Shown here in pieces: positions 6,731-16,135 of a stretch of DNA of 64,000 nt; position 1 is the first letter of the stretch, and every line of letters begins with the position of its first letter. A model generated the notes under the pieces. It saw nothing but the letters and a program-made list of their open reading frames with translations. It searched no databases and was not told where the DNA came from. The position numbers and the translations under genes are program-made. Location of the stretch: positions 62,001 through 126,000 of the forward strand of contig NZ_JADZAJ010000009.1 of the NCBI RefSeq assembly GCF_020852615.1, read 5' to 3'. Origin of the DNA: Nitrosomonas sp. (GTDB lineage: Bacteria; Pseudomonadota; Gammaproteobacteria; Burkholderiales; Nitrosomonadaceae).

Positions 6731-9574
6731 ATGAAGCGTACTTTCTCTTTAGTATGGTTTCCGGCGTGTGAGGGTTTTGTTGTTGCCTCCAAAAATGCGA
6801 AGGACAGGGGTAAAAAGGAAAAAACAGCCCGGACGCTATACATTTCAGCAAGCCTTGCGCTGAGCGCCACGCTAATGCCAGTGCTGGCTCTGGCGGATGT
6901 CTCGAACTGGGCAACTTGGACGTTGCCAAATACCTATCCTTATACCACCTCACGAGTCGGCTCTGATCCCAACTACCAGGATAGTGGCTATGCGGCTGGG
7001 GCTGTGGGTTCTGTAATCAACCCGCAGGGTGGCACTGTAAATCTGACACTGTCCGGTGAGGTAAATAGCAATTCTCAGAAAGCCTACAATGGCTATTATG
7101 GGTTTTCATATGTTGAAGGAGGGGTTTCAAGCTCGACGGCATTTATAACAGCCACTTCGCCTACCTCGCCAGTTGGTGCCGACTACCTGGTGCAGACCGG
7201 CTACACCACATCGCAATATAAAGCGCACACTCTGGCTTTTAGTCAAAGCGTTTCCAATGCCGTGATGGCGTTGAGTTCGCTGGGCAGTCCCCCAGTTGCA
7301 AGCACGCTAACCTTCAGTCAGCCTTTTGTCATATTAAGTGGTAACGGCAATGTAACCTCTGGCGGCCACTCACTTTTTTCCAGCGGGGGAGATGCCTCCA
7401 GTGGGTACACGCTCACCGGTTGGGAAGGTAGCGGCGTCATTCAGTTTCTGGGGACTTATTCAAGTATCAGTTGGAACGTTTCTGCACCTGAGTATTACAG
7501 TTTCTATAACTTCGCCTTAACTACTGCGTCCAATCTTTCGGCCAGCGATCCATCGATAACGCCTTACATTTTCCCCAGCGGCACGCTTCCGCCCATTTTC
7601 TCCACTACGCCGGACATTGTCAGTGGCAATAACGGTCAGACTGGCTACAACACGCTCACAACAGTAAACAGCGGGAATTACAACCTGCGCTTTGATGGCG
7701 GCACTCTGGTGGCCGATAGCGGTACCAGCACAAGCCCGACTGCCACGAATGCAAACTTCACGATTGTTTCCGGGGCTAACAAGGCCTTCATCGATCAAAG
7801 CGGCCACTATGCGGTATTTGCCGGCACGATCTCCGATGATGTAGCCAATAGTCCCGGCCGCCTGATCATCGAGAACGGTAATGGCTCGATGACAACGGGC
7901 AAGATCACGCTGACCAATATCAACAACAGCTATTCGGGCGGCACCGAAGTACGCGCGGGCGCGACCTTGAGCATTGCTGATCCGCGCGTGCTCGGCTCCG
8001 GTGGAATCGACCTGATCGGCTCGATCACAATGCCGTCGACGCTGGAAACCACTGCCACCATGACCCTCAGTGCGCCGATTACCGTGTCCGGTGACCCGGT
8101 ATTCAATGTGGCGCCGGGGACTGTGCTTACGGTCAGCAGTCCGATTGCGGACGGTGCTTCGGCGGGCGATGTGGTGGTCGCTGACGGTGGTACGCTGAAC
8201 CTGACCGCCGCTAACACCTACACGGGCGCGACCACGATCGATGCCGGTTCGACACTGATGCTAACCGGCAACAGCGCGTCGATTTCCACCTCATCTGCCG
8301 TGACGAACAGCGGTACGTTAGATCTGAGAAATGCCGATGCGACGACAGTGACCTTGGGGGGAACCTATACCCAAGGTGCTGCCGGTACGCTGCGGATGGT
8401 TGCATCGGCGCCAGGCTCGTTCCAGAAAATGATTGTTGCCGGTAGTGCAACGCTGGGAGGAACGCTGGAAATGACAGCAGCTAACGGTACCTATGCCGTC
8501 GGACGCTATACGCTGATTGATGCAGCGGGTGGTCGCTCAGGTACGTTCTCAAACTTCAGCAGCAACCTGGCCAGCGTGACGCCTCTGGGGTTCATGCTTG
8601 GCTACGATGTAAATCAGGTTTATCTCTATCTGACGCCGGGTGTCGACGATACGCTGCAACAGATCAATCAGAATGCCAGCGGGCTGCGTTCGCTGATTAA
8701 TGCCCAAAGTGCTGTGTTGCAAGCGGGACTTACGTATGACTGTACAGTCTTCAACAAAAACAATATTTGCGTAAGTGCAGGCGGACGTTATACCTATTTG
8801 GGCGAGGATGCTGCTTCGAATTGGGGCGGTCTGCTGATCATAGGCTATCGTCCGACAAGCAATACCCGTATCGGCGTATTCGCCGATAAATCCATGGACA
8901 TTAACGGGCCAGCGGGCATCAGGCAAAGCAAAAATATGCCCACCATGGGTCTCTTTGGTAACTGGGCACTCAATCAGGATGGTACTGGCGTGAATGTTCA
9001 TGCTTCGGCAGTATTTTCATCGAGTGATCTGACAATCACCCGTACTGCGTCGATGACAACAGAGGAGGGGAAAGGAAAAAGTTCATTTGACGGTCAGGCT
9101 TACGAGTTACGAGCCAACTACGTTAAGCCGCTGACTAATACCCTGACCGCTATTCCCTATATCGGATTGCGCTATACCCGCCTTAATAACGATGCATATA
9201 CAGAAACAGCCGGTTCTCAGGTAATTTGGCCGATCAGTTACAGCGAAATGGCTCAACGGACTTTCTCGGCAGTCGCCGGGGCTGATTTCCTGCTCGCTCT
9301 GGCTGACAAACTGACTGGCGTTGCGGGTCTTGGTATGCAGCAGAATCTAAGCTACAAAATGGATGCTTATTCCGGCTCATCCGGCATTCCGGGTTTGTCG
9401 AGCTTTAGTGTTTCCATGACCGGCAAAACCGCAACACGGGGAACTGCAAATGCGGGCTTGTTTTATAGCGTGAGCCCAACTGAACGTTTGGCTGTGAATG
9501 CACTATGGCAACAACTTCCTTCGTATCACAAGGGAGCAATCTCGGTGATGGCGACTTGGACGATGGGGTTCTAA
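6731..9574 (+). CDS. Autotransporter (type Va) with extended signal peptide
   Basis: A 947-residue protein. Residues 1-30 resemble the ESPR extension (MKRTFSLVW...VVAS), followed by a hydrophobic core and a likely cleavage after Ala55 (LALA|D). The passenger is Ser/Thr/Gly/Asn-rich beta-helix sequence with autotransporter-associated repeats near 395-425 and 490-515. The last ~270 residues form the beta-barrel, ending in the terminal aromatic (TMGF) needed for outer-membrane insertion. A Cys pair lies just before the barrel. No protease or lipase catalytic motif is seen, so an adhesin-like role is likely. The frame opens at 6677, but the ATG at 6731 has AAGGA upstream and starts the ESPR. Divergent from the kinase gene, which suggests control by that system. 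Confidence 0.88.
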   Translation: MKRTFSLVWFPACEGFVVASKNAKDRGKKEKTARTLYISASLALSATLMPVLALADVSNWATWTLPNTYPYTTSRVGSDPNYQDSGYAAGAVGSVINPQGGTVNLTLSGEVNSNSQKAYNGYYGFSYVEGGVSSSTAFITATSPTSPVGADYLVQTGYTTSQYKAHTLAFSQSVSNAVMALSSLGSPPVASTLTFSQPFVILSGNGNVTSGGHSLFSSGGDASSGYTLTGWEGSGVIQFLGTYSSISWNVSAPEYYSFYNFALTTASNLSASDPSITPYIFPSGTLPPIFSTTPDIVSGNNGQTGYNTLTTVNSGNYNLRFDGGTLVADSGTSTSPTATNANFTIVSGANKAFIDQSGHYAVFAGTISDDVANSPGRLIIENGNGSMTTGKITLTNINNSYSGGTEVRAGATLSIADPRVLGSGGIDLIGSITMPSTLETTATMTLSAPITVSGDPVFNVAPGTVLTVSSPIADGASAGDVVVADGGTLNLTAANTYTGATTIDAGSTLMLTGNSASISTSSAVTNSGTLDLRNADATTVTLGGTYTQGAAGTLRMVASAPGSFQKMIVAGSATLGGTLEMTAANGTYAVGRYTLIDAAGGRSGTFSNFSSNLASVTPLGFMLGYDVNQVYLYLTPGVDDTLQQINQNASGLRSLINAQSAVLQAGLTYDCTVFNKNNICVSAGGRYTYLGEDAASNWGGLLIIGYRPTSNTRIGVFADKSMDINGPAGIRQSKNMPTMGLFGNWALNQDGTGVNVHASAVFSSSDLTITRTASMTTEEGKGKSSFDGQAYELRANYVKPLTNTLTAIPYIGLRYTRLNNDAYTETAGSQVIWPISYSEMAQRTFSAVAGADFLLALADKLTGVAGLGMQQNLSYKMDAYSGSSGIPGLSSFSVSMTGKTATRGTANAGLFYSVSPTERLAVNALWQQLPSYHKGAISVMATWTMGF

Positions 9575-9730
9575 GCCAGGCGAACAGCTAAAATCTCACC
9601 CGGATAGTATTTATACGACTTACCACCGTAGCGCCCGAGTCAGGCAATTCCGACTACGAGCAGATGACGCTGAATACCAGTGGCATTGATCGTTAAAATC
9701 CGATACAGGTTATACGGATAACATGAGGTG

Positions 9731-10468
9731 TTACGGCACAAGAGGATATCTGAGCTGATTGTCGAGCTGGTACAGACGTTCCGGGGTACCAATGTCCATC
9801 CATATTCCTGCGTAATGCGAGCCGGTGACTTTTCCGGCTGCAATCGCCTGGTGCAGCAGGGGGGCGAGTTTTACGGCTTGATTGGGGGGTACATTTTCAA
9901 AAAGTGCCGGGTGATAAACGCCGATACCGCTGAAAGTCAGTTTCCGGCAGCCGGTACTGGCTGATTGGGCTGATTCAGTGAGTTTGCCGGTATTACTGTT
10001 CAGGAAAAAATCACCATCCGGGTGATGTGGCGGGTTGTCCACCAGAATCAGGTGAGCCAGTGCTTGCCCGGGGTTCGATTGCATCTGCTGCAGAATGGGT
10101 TGCAAGGTGGATAAATCCATATTACAGAAAATGTCGGCATTGATAACGGCGAATGGTTGTGTTCGGCTGGAATCAGTAAGTAACGGCAGTGCGTTGGCAA
10201 TGCCGCCTGCCGTTTCCAGTACGAGATGTTCTGGTGAGTAATGAATATGGATGCCGTAACGGCTGCCATTCTGCAGCGCAGCTTCAATCATGCCGCCAAG
10301 GTAGGCATGATTGATGGTGACATCAGTAAAGCCGGCAGGTGCCAGTTTTTGCAGGTGGTGTTCGATCAGCATCTTGCCACCAGCCTGCAGGAGTGGTTTG
10401 GGGCAGGTATCGGTGAGCGGTTTCATGCGTTCTCCTTTGCCGGCTGCCAGAATCATGACCTTGAACAT
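9731..10468 (-). CDS. murU: N-acetylmuramate-1-phosphate uridylyltransferase
   Basis: A 245-residue nucleotidyltransferase of the sugar-phosphate type: GKGERMKPLT signature at 10-19, conserved PKPL, then NADI around the metal site. Alone it resembles mannose-1-phosphate guanylyltransferase, but it lies 13 bases after an aminoglycoside-kinase-like gene (amgK), the diagnostic MurU-AmgK arrangement. In Pseudomonas putida these two return MurNAc directly to UDP-MurNAc, bypassing de novo synthesis and fosfomycin inhibition. Assignment rests on gene pairing plus family. Confidence 0.85.
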   Translation of the reverse strand: MFKVMILAAGKGERMKPLTDTCPKPLLQAGGKMLIEHHLQKLAPAGFTDVTINHAYLGGMIEAALQNGSRYGIHIHYSPEHLVLETAGGIANALPLLTDSSRTQPFAVINADIFCNMDLSTLQPILQQMQSNPGQALAHLILVDNPPHHPDGDFFLNSNTGKLTESAQSASTGCRKLTFSGIGVYHPALFENVPPNQAVKLAPLLHQAIAAGKVTGSHYAGIWMDIGTPERLYQLDNQLRYPLVP

Positions 10469-10481
10469 CGTGTATTTTTAG

Positions 10482-11480
10482 TCAGAAGGTATAGCCGGTT
10501 GCAGGTGTTTTGTTTTCCAGCTGATCCAGTAACTGGCTGAGTGGATGCAGCTCATGGTAGCGCTCGCAGGTTTTGCGCAGGTAGTGCATGACGGCAGGCA
10601 TATCTTGCAGATAAGCGGATTTGTGATCGCGATAGTAAAGCCGGGCAAAGATGCCCAGTACTTTGAGATGACGCTGTACGCCCATCCATTCAAAATCCCG
10701 GTAAAAAGCGGAGAAATCGGTTGTTACCGGCAGACCGGCGCGGCGCGCTTTTTCCCAGTAGCGAATCGTCCAGTCCAGCACCTGTGCTTCTTCCCATTGA
10801 ATGTAGGCATCCTTGAGCAGGGAAACCAGATCATAGGTGATGGGGCCGAGGACAGCATCCTGAAAATCAATGATGCCCGGATTGGGTGACGTTACCATCA
10901 GGTTGCGGCTGTGGTAATCGCGATGCACGAATACCTGCGGTTGCGCGAGGTTGTTATCGAGAATCCGGTCAAAAACGGTTTTGAGTACGTTTTTTTGATC
11001 ATTATCGGGCACAAGACATAAATGGTGCGTCATGTACCAGTCGGGAAAAAGTGCCAGCTCGCGGGACAGCAGTACCCGGTCGTATTCGGGGAATACATCC
11101 TTTTCGCTGGTGTACTGGATTTTGATCAGGACATCAATGGCATCCAGGTAAAGCTGACTGGCATTCTCCGATCCGGCAGTCAGTGCCTGCAGATAAGTGG
11201 TGGTTCCCAGATCAGACAGCAGCAAAAAACCCTGATTCAGATCTTGTGCAACGATGTCTGGTACATGAACAGATGCCTTTGCAAATACGCTGGCAGCGTG
11301 CAGAAAAGGCTGGCAATCTTCCTGCTGCGGGGGGGCATCCATCGCGATCAGCGTTCTCTCGGGGAGTACTACGCGAAAATAACGGCGAAAACTGGCATCG
11401 GCTGAAGCCGGTGACAAAGTGAAGGGTTGTTCAGGGTAAATAGTGTGTAGCCAGTGTTCCAGAAGTTGCAGACGATCCAT
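10482..11480 (-). CDS. amgK: N-acetylmuramate / N-acetylglucosamine anomeric kinase
   Basis: A 332-residue APH-fold kinase. The catalytic loop HRDYHSRNL has its Asp at 188, and the metal-binding DFQD is at 205-208. The N-terminal lobe has SADASFRRYFR in place of a glycine-rich loop, typical of AmgK. The family phosphorylates MurNAc at C1, feeding MurU. Both genes read minus and are probably cotranscribed; ubiK is divergent. The homologous fold of aminoglycoside phosphotransferases is not evidence for resistance here. Confidence 0.87.
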   Translation of the reverse strand: MDRLQLLEHWLHTIYPEQPFTLSPASADASFRRYFRVVLPERTLIAMDAPPQQEDCQPFLHAASVFAKASVHVPDIVAQDLNQGFLLLSDLGTTTYLQALTAGSENASQLYLDAIDVLIKIQYTSEKDVFPEYDRVLLSRELALFPDWYMTHHLCLVPDNDQKNVLKTVFDRILDNNLAQPQVFVHRDYHSRNLMVTSPNPGIIDFQDAVLGPITYDLVSLLKDAYIQWEEAQVLDWTIRYWEKARRAGLPVTTDFSAFYRDFEWMGVQRHLKVLGIFARLYYRDHKSAYLQDMPAVMHYLRKTCERYHELHPLSQLLDQLENKTPATGYTF

Positions 11481-11643
11481 TGAGACTGATTGGTTGAAGG
11501 TAAATTAAGGGATGGAAGTGCAGCTTTATACCGCCTGGCAGTTGAGGCGGAGGCTGCTGATTTGTGTTTGCCTGTTGGCTGAAAATGTGAGATTTTATCC
11601 CGGAAGCCAATAACAAAACTTTGAAATTTAATGGAGAGAAGAA

Positions 11644-11940
11644 ATGCTGAATAAGAATGTGCTGGATGAAATCGGCAGCAAGGTGAATGAAATTCTGGCC
11701 AGCAGTCCGGCCAGAGATGTTGAAAAAAATATGCGTGCCATGTTGTCTGGCGCTTTATCCCGGCTGGATCTGGTGACGCGCGAGGAGTTCGACGTACAGC
11801 AGGAGGTGATCAAGCGTACACGTATCAAACTGGCCGAGCTGGAAGAGAAGGTACACAAACTGGAACAGCAGTTACAGCAGCCTGCAGAAATAATTTCATC
11901 AAATGAAGCTGGTGGCAGCGGTTGTGGATCACAACAGTAA
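11644..11940 (+). CDS. ubiK: Ubiquinone biosynthesis accessory factor (BMFP family)
   Basis: A 98-residue protein. The core is the membrane-fusogenic BMFP domain (YqiC): an amphipathic N-terminus, then VTREEFDVQQEV and a long coiled coil at 50-80 that trimerises. UbiK helps the Ubi complex act on membrane-embedded ubiquinone intermediates. The C-terminal tail (Gly/Ser-rich with a Cys) is variable. The ATG at 11644 is well placed after GGAGAGAAG. It lies upstream of comM on the same strand with a 76-base gap. Confidence 0.88.
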   Translation: MLNKNVLDEIGSKVNEILASSPARDVEKNMRAMLSGALSRLDLVTREEFDVQQEVIKRTRIKLAELEEKVHKLEQQLQQPAEIISSNEAGGSGCGSQQ

Positions 11941-12016
11941 TGGAAATGGCCGGCACCGGTTGTATAAGGTACTGATGAATAATATCGGTATTTTGTTTGT
12001 GTGACCTATCCCCCCC

Positions 12017-13519
12017 ATGTCACTGGCCATTTTGTACAGCCGTGCGTTATGTGGCATGGATGCGCCTCTGGTTACCGTTGAGGTTCATCTTTCCAACGGC
12101 TTGCCAAAATTTACCATTGTTGGTCTCCCTGAAACGGAAGTCCGGGAGAGTAAGGACAGGGTACATGCCGCTATCCTGAACGGGCGTTTCAAGTTTCCTG
12201 CGCGGCGGATTACTGTCAATCTTGCTCCGGCGGATTTGCCCAAGGAAAGCGGGCGTTTCGATTTGCCGATTGCTTTGGGCATACTGGCGGCCAGCGGGCA
12301 GATTCCTGCAGATAGGCTGAGCCAGTATGAATGGGCGGGAGAGTTGTCACTCGACGGCAAGCTGCGCCCGATTCGCGGTGCGCTGGCGATGACTTACAAT
12401 GCTGCCCGTTCCGGCCGAAGTTTTGTTCTGCCTGAGCAGAATGCCGGTGAAGCTGCACTGGTGCAGGATGCCAGGATTTATCCAGCCACATCGCTACTGC
12501 AGTTGTGTGCCTGTCTGACGGGTCAGGAAGCATGGGTACCTTATCGCGCAGAACCGGTCACGAATGAGGTAAAAGAGCGTTATCCGGATATGGGAGAGGT
12601 CAAAGGCCAGATGCAGGCAAAGCGCGCACTGGAAATTGCAGCAGCAGGTGGTCACAGCGTGCTGCTGATCGGCCCGCCTGGTACCGGAAAATCCATGCTG
12701 GCGCGACGTTTGCCAGGAATTCTGCCGCCGATGACGGGTCAGGAAGCACTTGAATCGGCAGCCATTCAATCTTTGGGGAATGGAAAGTTCAATCTCGCTG
12801 ACTGGAAGCGTCGCCCTTTTCGGGCACCCCATCATACGGCTTCTGCTGTGGCATTAGTTGGCGGGGGTGGTATTCCGCGCCCGGGTGAGATTTCACTGGC
12901 GATGCACGGTATTTTGTTTCTCGATGAACTTCCGGAATTTGATCGGCGAGTTCTGGAGGTGCTGCGTGAACCGCTCGAATCCGGCCATATTACTATTTCA
13001 CGTGCCACACAACGTGCGGATTTTCCTGCCCGATTTCAGCTTGTTGCTGCAATGAATCCCTGCCCCTGCGGCTATCTTGGGCATTATGAGGGGAAATGTC
13101 GTTGTACACCGGATCAGGTGGCGCGTTATCGCGGTAAATTATCCGGCCCTCTGCTGGACCGTATCGATATTCAGATCGAAGTTCCTGCCTTGCCGAAAGA
13201 AGATTTGCTGCGCCCGGGGTCCGGGGAATCGAGCGCGGTTATCCGGGCAAGGACAGCGGCTGCCCGGCAGCTTCAGCTGAATCGTCAAGATGTTTCCAAT
13301 GCAGAGCTGGGTGTGCCGGAGATGGAAAAATTTTGTGTGCTGGATATTGAAGGAAAGCGCATGCTGGAGCGAGCCATGACCCATCTCAATATTTCAGCAC
13401 GGGCGTATCACAGGATACTGAGGCTGGCTCGAACGATTGCGGATTTGTCAGCAAGCGAGGCTGTTCTCGGGAAGCATGTGGCAGAGGCTATTCAGTATCG
13501 TCGTATGGGGATAAGTTGA
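12017..13519 (+). CDS. comM: YifB/ComM family AAA+ ATPase (Mg-chelatase-like)
   Basis: A 500-residue protein with an N-terminal Lon-S16-like ChlI domain (1-130), a Walker A motif GPPGTGKS at 219-226, Walker B FLDEL, and a Cys-rich insert near 350 (NPCPCGY...CRC) found in the family. In naturally competent bacteria ComM is a helicase that promotes branch migration of integrating DNA. Whether this organism is competent cannot be judged here. Convergent with dnaB, seven bases apart, with no terminator between them. Confidence 0.92.
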   Translation: MSLAILYSRALCGMDAPLVTVEVHLSNGLPKFTIVGLPETEVRESKDRVHAAILNGRFKFPARRITVNLAPADLPKESGRFDLPIALGILAASGQIPADRLSQYEWAGELSLDGKLRPIRGALAMTYNAARSGRSFVLPEQNAGEAALVQDARIYPATSLLQLCACLTGQEAWVPYRAEPVTNEVKERYPDMGEVKGQMQAKRALEIAAAGGHSVLLIGPPGTGKSMLARRLPGILPPMTGQEALESAAIQSLGNGKFNLADWKRRPFRAPHHTASAVALVGGGGIPRPGEISLAMHGILFLDELPEFDRRVLEVLREPLESGHITISRATQRADFPARFQLVAAMNPCPCGYLGHYEGKCRCTPDQVARYRGKLSGPLLDRIDIQIEVPALPKEDLLRPGSGESSAVIRARTAAARQLQLNRQDVSNAELGVPEMEKFCVLDIEGKRMLERAMTHLNISARAYHRILRLARTIADLSASEAVLGKHVAEAIQYRRMGIS

Positions 13520-13526
13520 TTTTGAA

Positions 13527-14924
13527 TTAATAATAATCACCAGTGCGGGCGCAGTTCTCGAATCGTGTAAATTCCCCCAGAAAAGTGAGATCGACCTTGC
13601 CGATCGGCCCGTTACGCTGTTTGCCTATGATAATTTCCGCGATCCCTTTATCCGGAGTATCCGGGTTGTAAACTTCATCACGATAAATAAACAGGATGAC
13701 ATCGGCGTCCTGTTCGATGGCACCAGATTCACGTAAATCGGACATAATCGGGCGTTTATTGGGGCGTTGTTCAAGACCGCGATTTAACTGTGATAAAGCG
13801 ATAACGGGTACCTGCAATTCTTTTGCCAGCGCTTTCAGCGAGCGTGAGATTTCGGAAATTTCTGCTGCGCGGTTTTCACTATTGGGTGAAGTGGATGACA
13901 TGAGCTGCAGGTAGTCGATAATAATGAGTCCCAGCCCATTATGCTGCCGGTACAGACGTCGGGCACGGGCACGCAGCTCCAGGGAATTTAATCCTGCGCT
14001 TTCATCAATAAAAATAGGGGCATCATTCAATTTTCCCAGCGCATGAGTGAGTCTTGGCCAGTCATCATCAGACAACTGGCCTGTACGCATTTTGTGCTGA
14101 TCCAGTCGGCCGATAGATCCCAGCATACGCATGGCAAGCTGTGTGCCACCCATTTCCATGCTGAATACAGCCACTGGTTTGTTGGTTTCCAGTGCGACAT
14201 GCTCTCCAATGTTGAGGGAAAAAGCAGTTTTCCCCATTGAAGGTCGTCCGGCAACGATGATCAGATCTCCAGGCTGGAAACCGGAGGTTTTTTGATCAAG
14301 ATCACTGAAGCCCGAAGGAATGCCGGTAATATCACTGGGGTTGCTTCGGTTATAGAGCATTTCGATCCGTTCCACTACCTGTTTTAGTAGTGGCTGAATG
14401 TCGACAAACCCTTGTTTGCCATGCGCACTCTGTTCTGCGATTTCAAATATTTTGCTTTCTGCTTCATCCAGCAGATCACTTGCTGAGCGGCCTGCCGGGT
14501 TATAGGTCGAATCGGTTATTTGTGTGCTGATTTGTGCCAGCTTGCGCATGATTGAACGTTCTCGAACAATTTCCGCATAGCGGCGAATATTGGCCGCGGA
14601 TGGCGTATTCTGTGCGATAGCACCGATATAGGTTAATCCTCCTGCGTGTGGCAGTTGAGCAGAATTTTCAAGAGATTCAGCAATGGTAATGACATCTGCC
14701 GGTTTATTCTGCTCGATAAGCCGGGAGATATGCTGGTAAATAAGCTGGTGATCCTGGCGATAAAAATCACGCTCGATGAGGATGTCTGCCACTTTATCCC
14801 ATGCCTGGTTATCCAGCATCAGGCCGCCGAGGACGGATTGTTCGGCTTCGATGGAGTGAGGTGGCAACTTATAGATGCTATCTTCAGGAATGTTTTGGGT
14901 AAAGCCGGTGGTAGACTGGTTCAT
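13527..14924 (-). CDS. dnaB: Replicative DNA helicase
   Basis: DnaB unwinds DNA at the fork as a hexamer. The N-terminal primase-interacting domain (HSIEAEQSVLGGLM...) and the RecA-like C-terminal domain are complete, with Walker A GRPSMGKTAFS and a C-terminal DNA-binding region including SDLRESGAIEQDAD. I chose the ATG at 14924 (465 residues); a GTG at 14966 would add 14 residues, and neither has a strong ribosome site. The gene follows the S6-S18-L9 operon, as in many proteobacteria, but a terminator (14981-15007) separates them, so it needs its own promoter. Confidence 0.94.
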   Translation of the reverse strand: MNQSTTGFTQNIPEDSIYKLPPHSIEAEQSVLGGLMLDNQAWDKVADILIERDFYRQDHQLIYQHISRLIEQNKPADVITIAESLENSAQLPHAGGLTYIGAIAQNTPSAANIRRYAEIVRERSIMRKLAQISTQITDSTYNPAGRSASDLLDEAESKIFEIAEQSAHGKQGFVDIQPLLKQVVERIEMLYNRSNPSDITGIPSGFSDLDQKTSGFQPGDLIIVAGRPSMGKTAFSLNIGEHVALETNKPVAVFSMEMGGTQLAMRMLGSIGRLDQHKMRTGQLSDDDWPRLTHALGKLNDAPIFIDESAGLNSLELRARARRLYRQHNGLGLIIIDYLQLMSSTSPNSENRAAEISEISRSLKALAKELQVPVIALSQLNRGLEQRPNKRPIMSDLRESGAIEQDADVILFIYRDEVYNPDTPDKGIAEIIIGKQRNGPIGKVDLTFLGEFTRFENCARTGDYY

Positions 14925-14980
14925 GGGAATTGATAAAAACTGAGAGCAGGACCGGGATAGTAACACTTTGATGCGGAAAC

Positions 14981-15007
14981 AAAAAAAGGACCGGAAAACA
15001 GTCCTTT
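14981..15007 (-). terminator. Intrinsic terminator of the rpsF-rplI operon
   Basis: On the minus strand a 9-bp stem (AAAGGACTG / CGGTCCTTT, one G-U pair) with a five-base loop is followed by a run of Ts. It starts about 25 bases after the rplI stop and ends before dnaB. Confidence 0.85.
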
Positions 15008-15031
15008 CTTTGTATGATTTTCGGGGGAAAA

Positions 15032-15487
15032 TCAGGCGACGGTTTCACCCAGTACTGAAACGGTGATTTGTGCTGATACTTCGCTATGAAGCGCAACTGT
15101 CACGGTGTAATCGCCCACCTGCTTGATTTGCCCCTCCGGCATGCGAATCGCGGCTTTATCAACCGAAAAATCCTGCTTACGTAATTCTTCAGCAATATTT
15201 GCGTTGGTAACCGAGCCGAAAAGTTTACCGTCAACACCTGATTTTTGAGAAATCTGGATAAGTAAACCTTCCAGTTTGGTGGCCTGTGCACTTGCAGCTG
15301 CCAAAATTTCAGCCTGTTTTTTCTCCAGTTCTACACGCTGAGCTTCAAATTCAGCAATGACCCTCTCGGTTGCTCTTCTGGCTTTTCCTTGTGGGATCAG
15401 ATAGTTACGGGCATAACCAGGTTTGACGTTTACAATGCTGCCGAGTGAACCCAGCTTGGCGATTTTTTCCAACAAAATTATTTGCAT
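15032..15487 (-). CDS. rplI: 50S ribosomal protein L9
   Basis: A 151-residue L9 of normal length: N-terminal domain with the [17 protein letters not shown] signature, a long connecting helix (about 40-75), and the C-terminal rRNA-binding domain with GKLFGSVTN. It sits at the base of the L1 stalk. It is the last gene of the S6-PriB-S18-L9 operon, 18 bases after rpsR, and is followed by an intrinsic terminator. Confidence 0.97.
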   Translation of the reverse strand: MQIILLEKIAKLGSLGSIVNVKPGYARNYLIPQGKARRATERVIAEFEAQRVELEKKQAEILAAASAQATKLEGLLIQISQKSGVDGKLFGSVTNANIAEELRKQDFSVDKAAIRMPEGQIKQVGDYTVTVALHSEVSAQITVSVLGETVA

Positions 15488-15505
15488 GTCGTTTCTCCCG
15501 GGTGC

Positions 15506-15787
15506 TTAGTGCTGATCGGTATAAGGTAATAGTGCGAGGAAGCGTGCCCGCTCGATAGCTACGTTTAATTGGCGCTGATAAAACGAGCGTGTGCCGGTTA
15601 TCCGGGCTGGAATGATCCGGCCATTTTCGCTAATGAAATCCTTTAGTAAATCAACATCTTTGTAATCGATTTCTTTAATCCCTTCAGCAGTAAACCGGCA
15701 GAATTTTTTACGTTTGAAAAGAGGTCGGTTTGCTATCCGGTCTTTCATTCTTTTTTTATCGGCATCCTTGTTTCTTGAGAATCTCAT
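15506..15787 (-). CDS. rpsR: 30S ribosomal protein S18
   Basis: A 93-residue S18 with the conserved [15 protein letters not shown], then RIIPARITG and the basic C-terminal helix. S18 binds 16S rRNA as a heterodimer with S6, encoded two genes upstream. The N-terminal extension is basic ([11 protein letters not shown]) and somewhat longer than in E. coli, as in other betaproteobacteria. The start codon follows GGAGAAAC. Confidence 0.96.
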   Translation of the reverse strand: MRFSRNKDADKKRMKDRIANRPLFKRKKFCRFTAEGIKEIDYKDVDLLKDFISENGRIIPARITGTRSFYQRQLNVAIERARFLALLPYTDQH

Positions 15788-15827
15788 ATTGTTTCTCCAT
15801 TAAAAACGCATGTTTGATATTTTATTT

Positions 15828-16124
15828 TCAGATGATCCTGACGTCGCACACATGTAAAACAAGCTGATTGCCCAGGCGATGCTTTTTAGCAATAAAACCC
15901 GTAATCTCAATGTTCCTGTCAAGACCCGCACATATAACTTTTTCTGCCATTTTGGCCATGGCAATTACTTCAATCGCTAGCTCAATACTGCGTTGAGCAC
16001 CGGCTTCTTGCTGGTCTGACTGGTGATTCAGCTTGAATTCGACCACCATAATGCCGGCAGGCGTATAACGAGGCGAAATCAGGTCAGTGATGACCCCACC
16101 AACAGTTATCTGATTTCTGAACAT
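15828..16124 (-). CDS. priB: Primosomal replication protein N (PriB)
   Basis: A 98-residue single OB-fold protein (GGVITDLISPRYTPAGI...VVEFKLNHQSDQ) of the SSB-derived PriB family, which joins PriA in restarting stalled forks. Its position between rpsF and rpsR is the classic beta/gamma-proteobacterial location. The ATG at 16124 is 11 bases after the rpsF stop. Translation is probably coupled within the operon. Confidence 0.94.
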   Translation of the reverse strand: MFRNQITVGGVITDLISPRYTPAGIMVVEFKLNHQSDQQEAGAQRSIELAIEVIAMAKMAEKVICAGLDRNIEITGFIAKKHRLGNQLVLHVCDVRII

Positions 16125-16135
16125 AAACAGCTGAA

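Noticed and set aside
9575-9730. Possible short remnant gene after the autotransporter (minus-strand tail with YPYNLYRIL)
   Set aside because: Too short and without recognisable family motifs.
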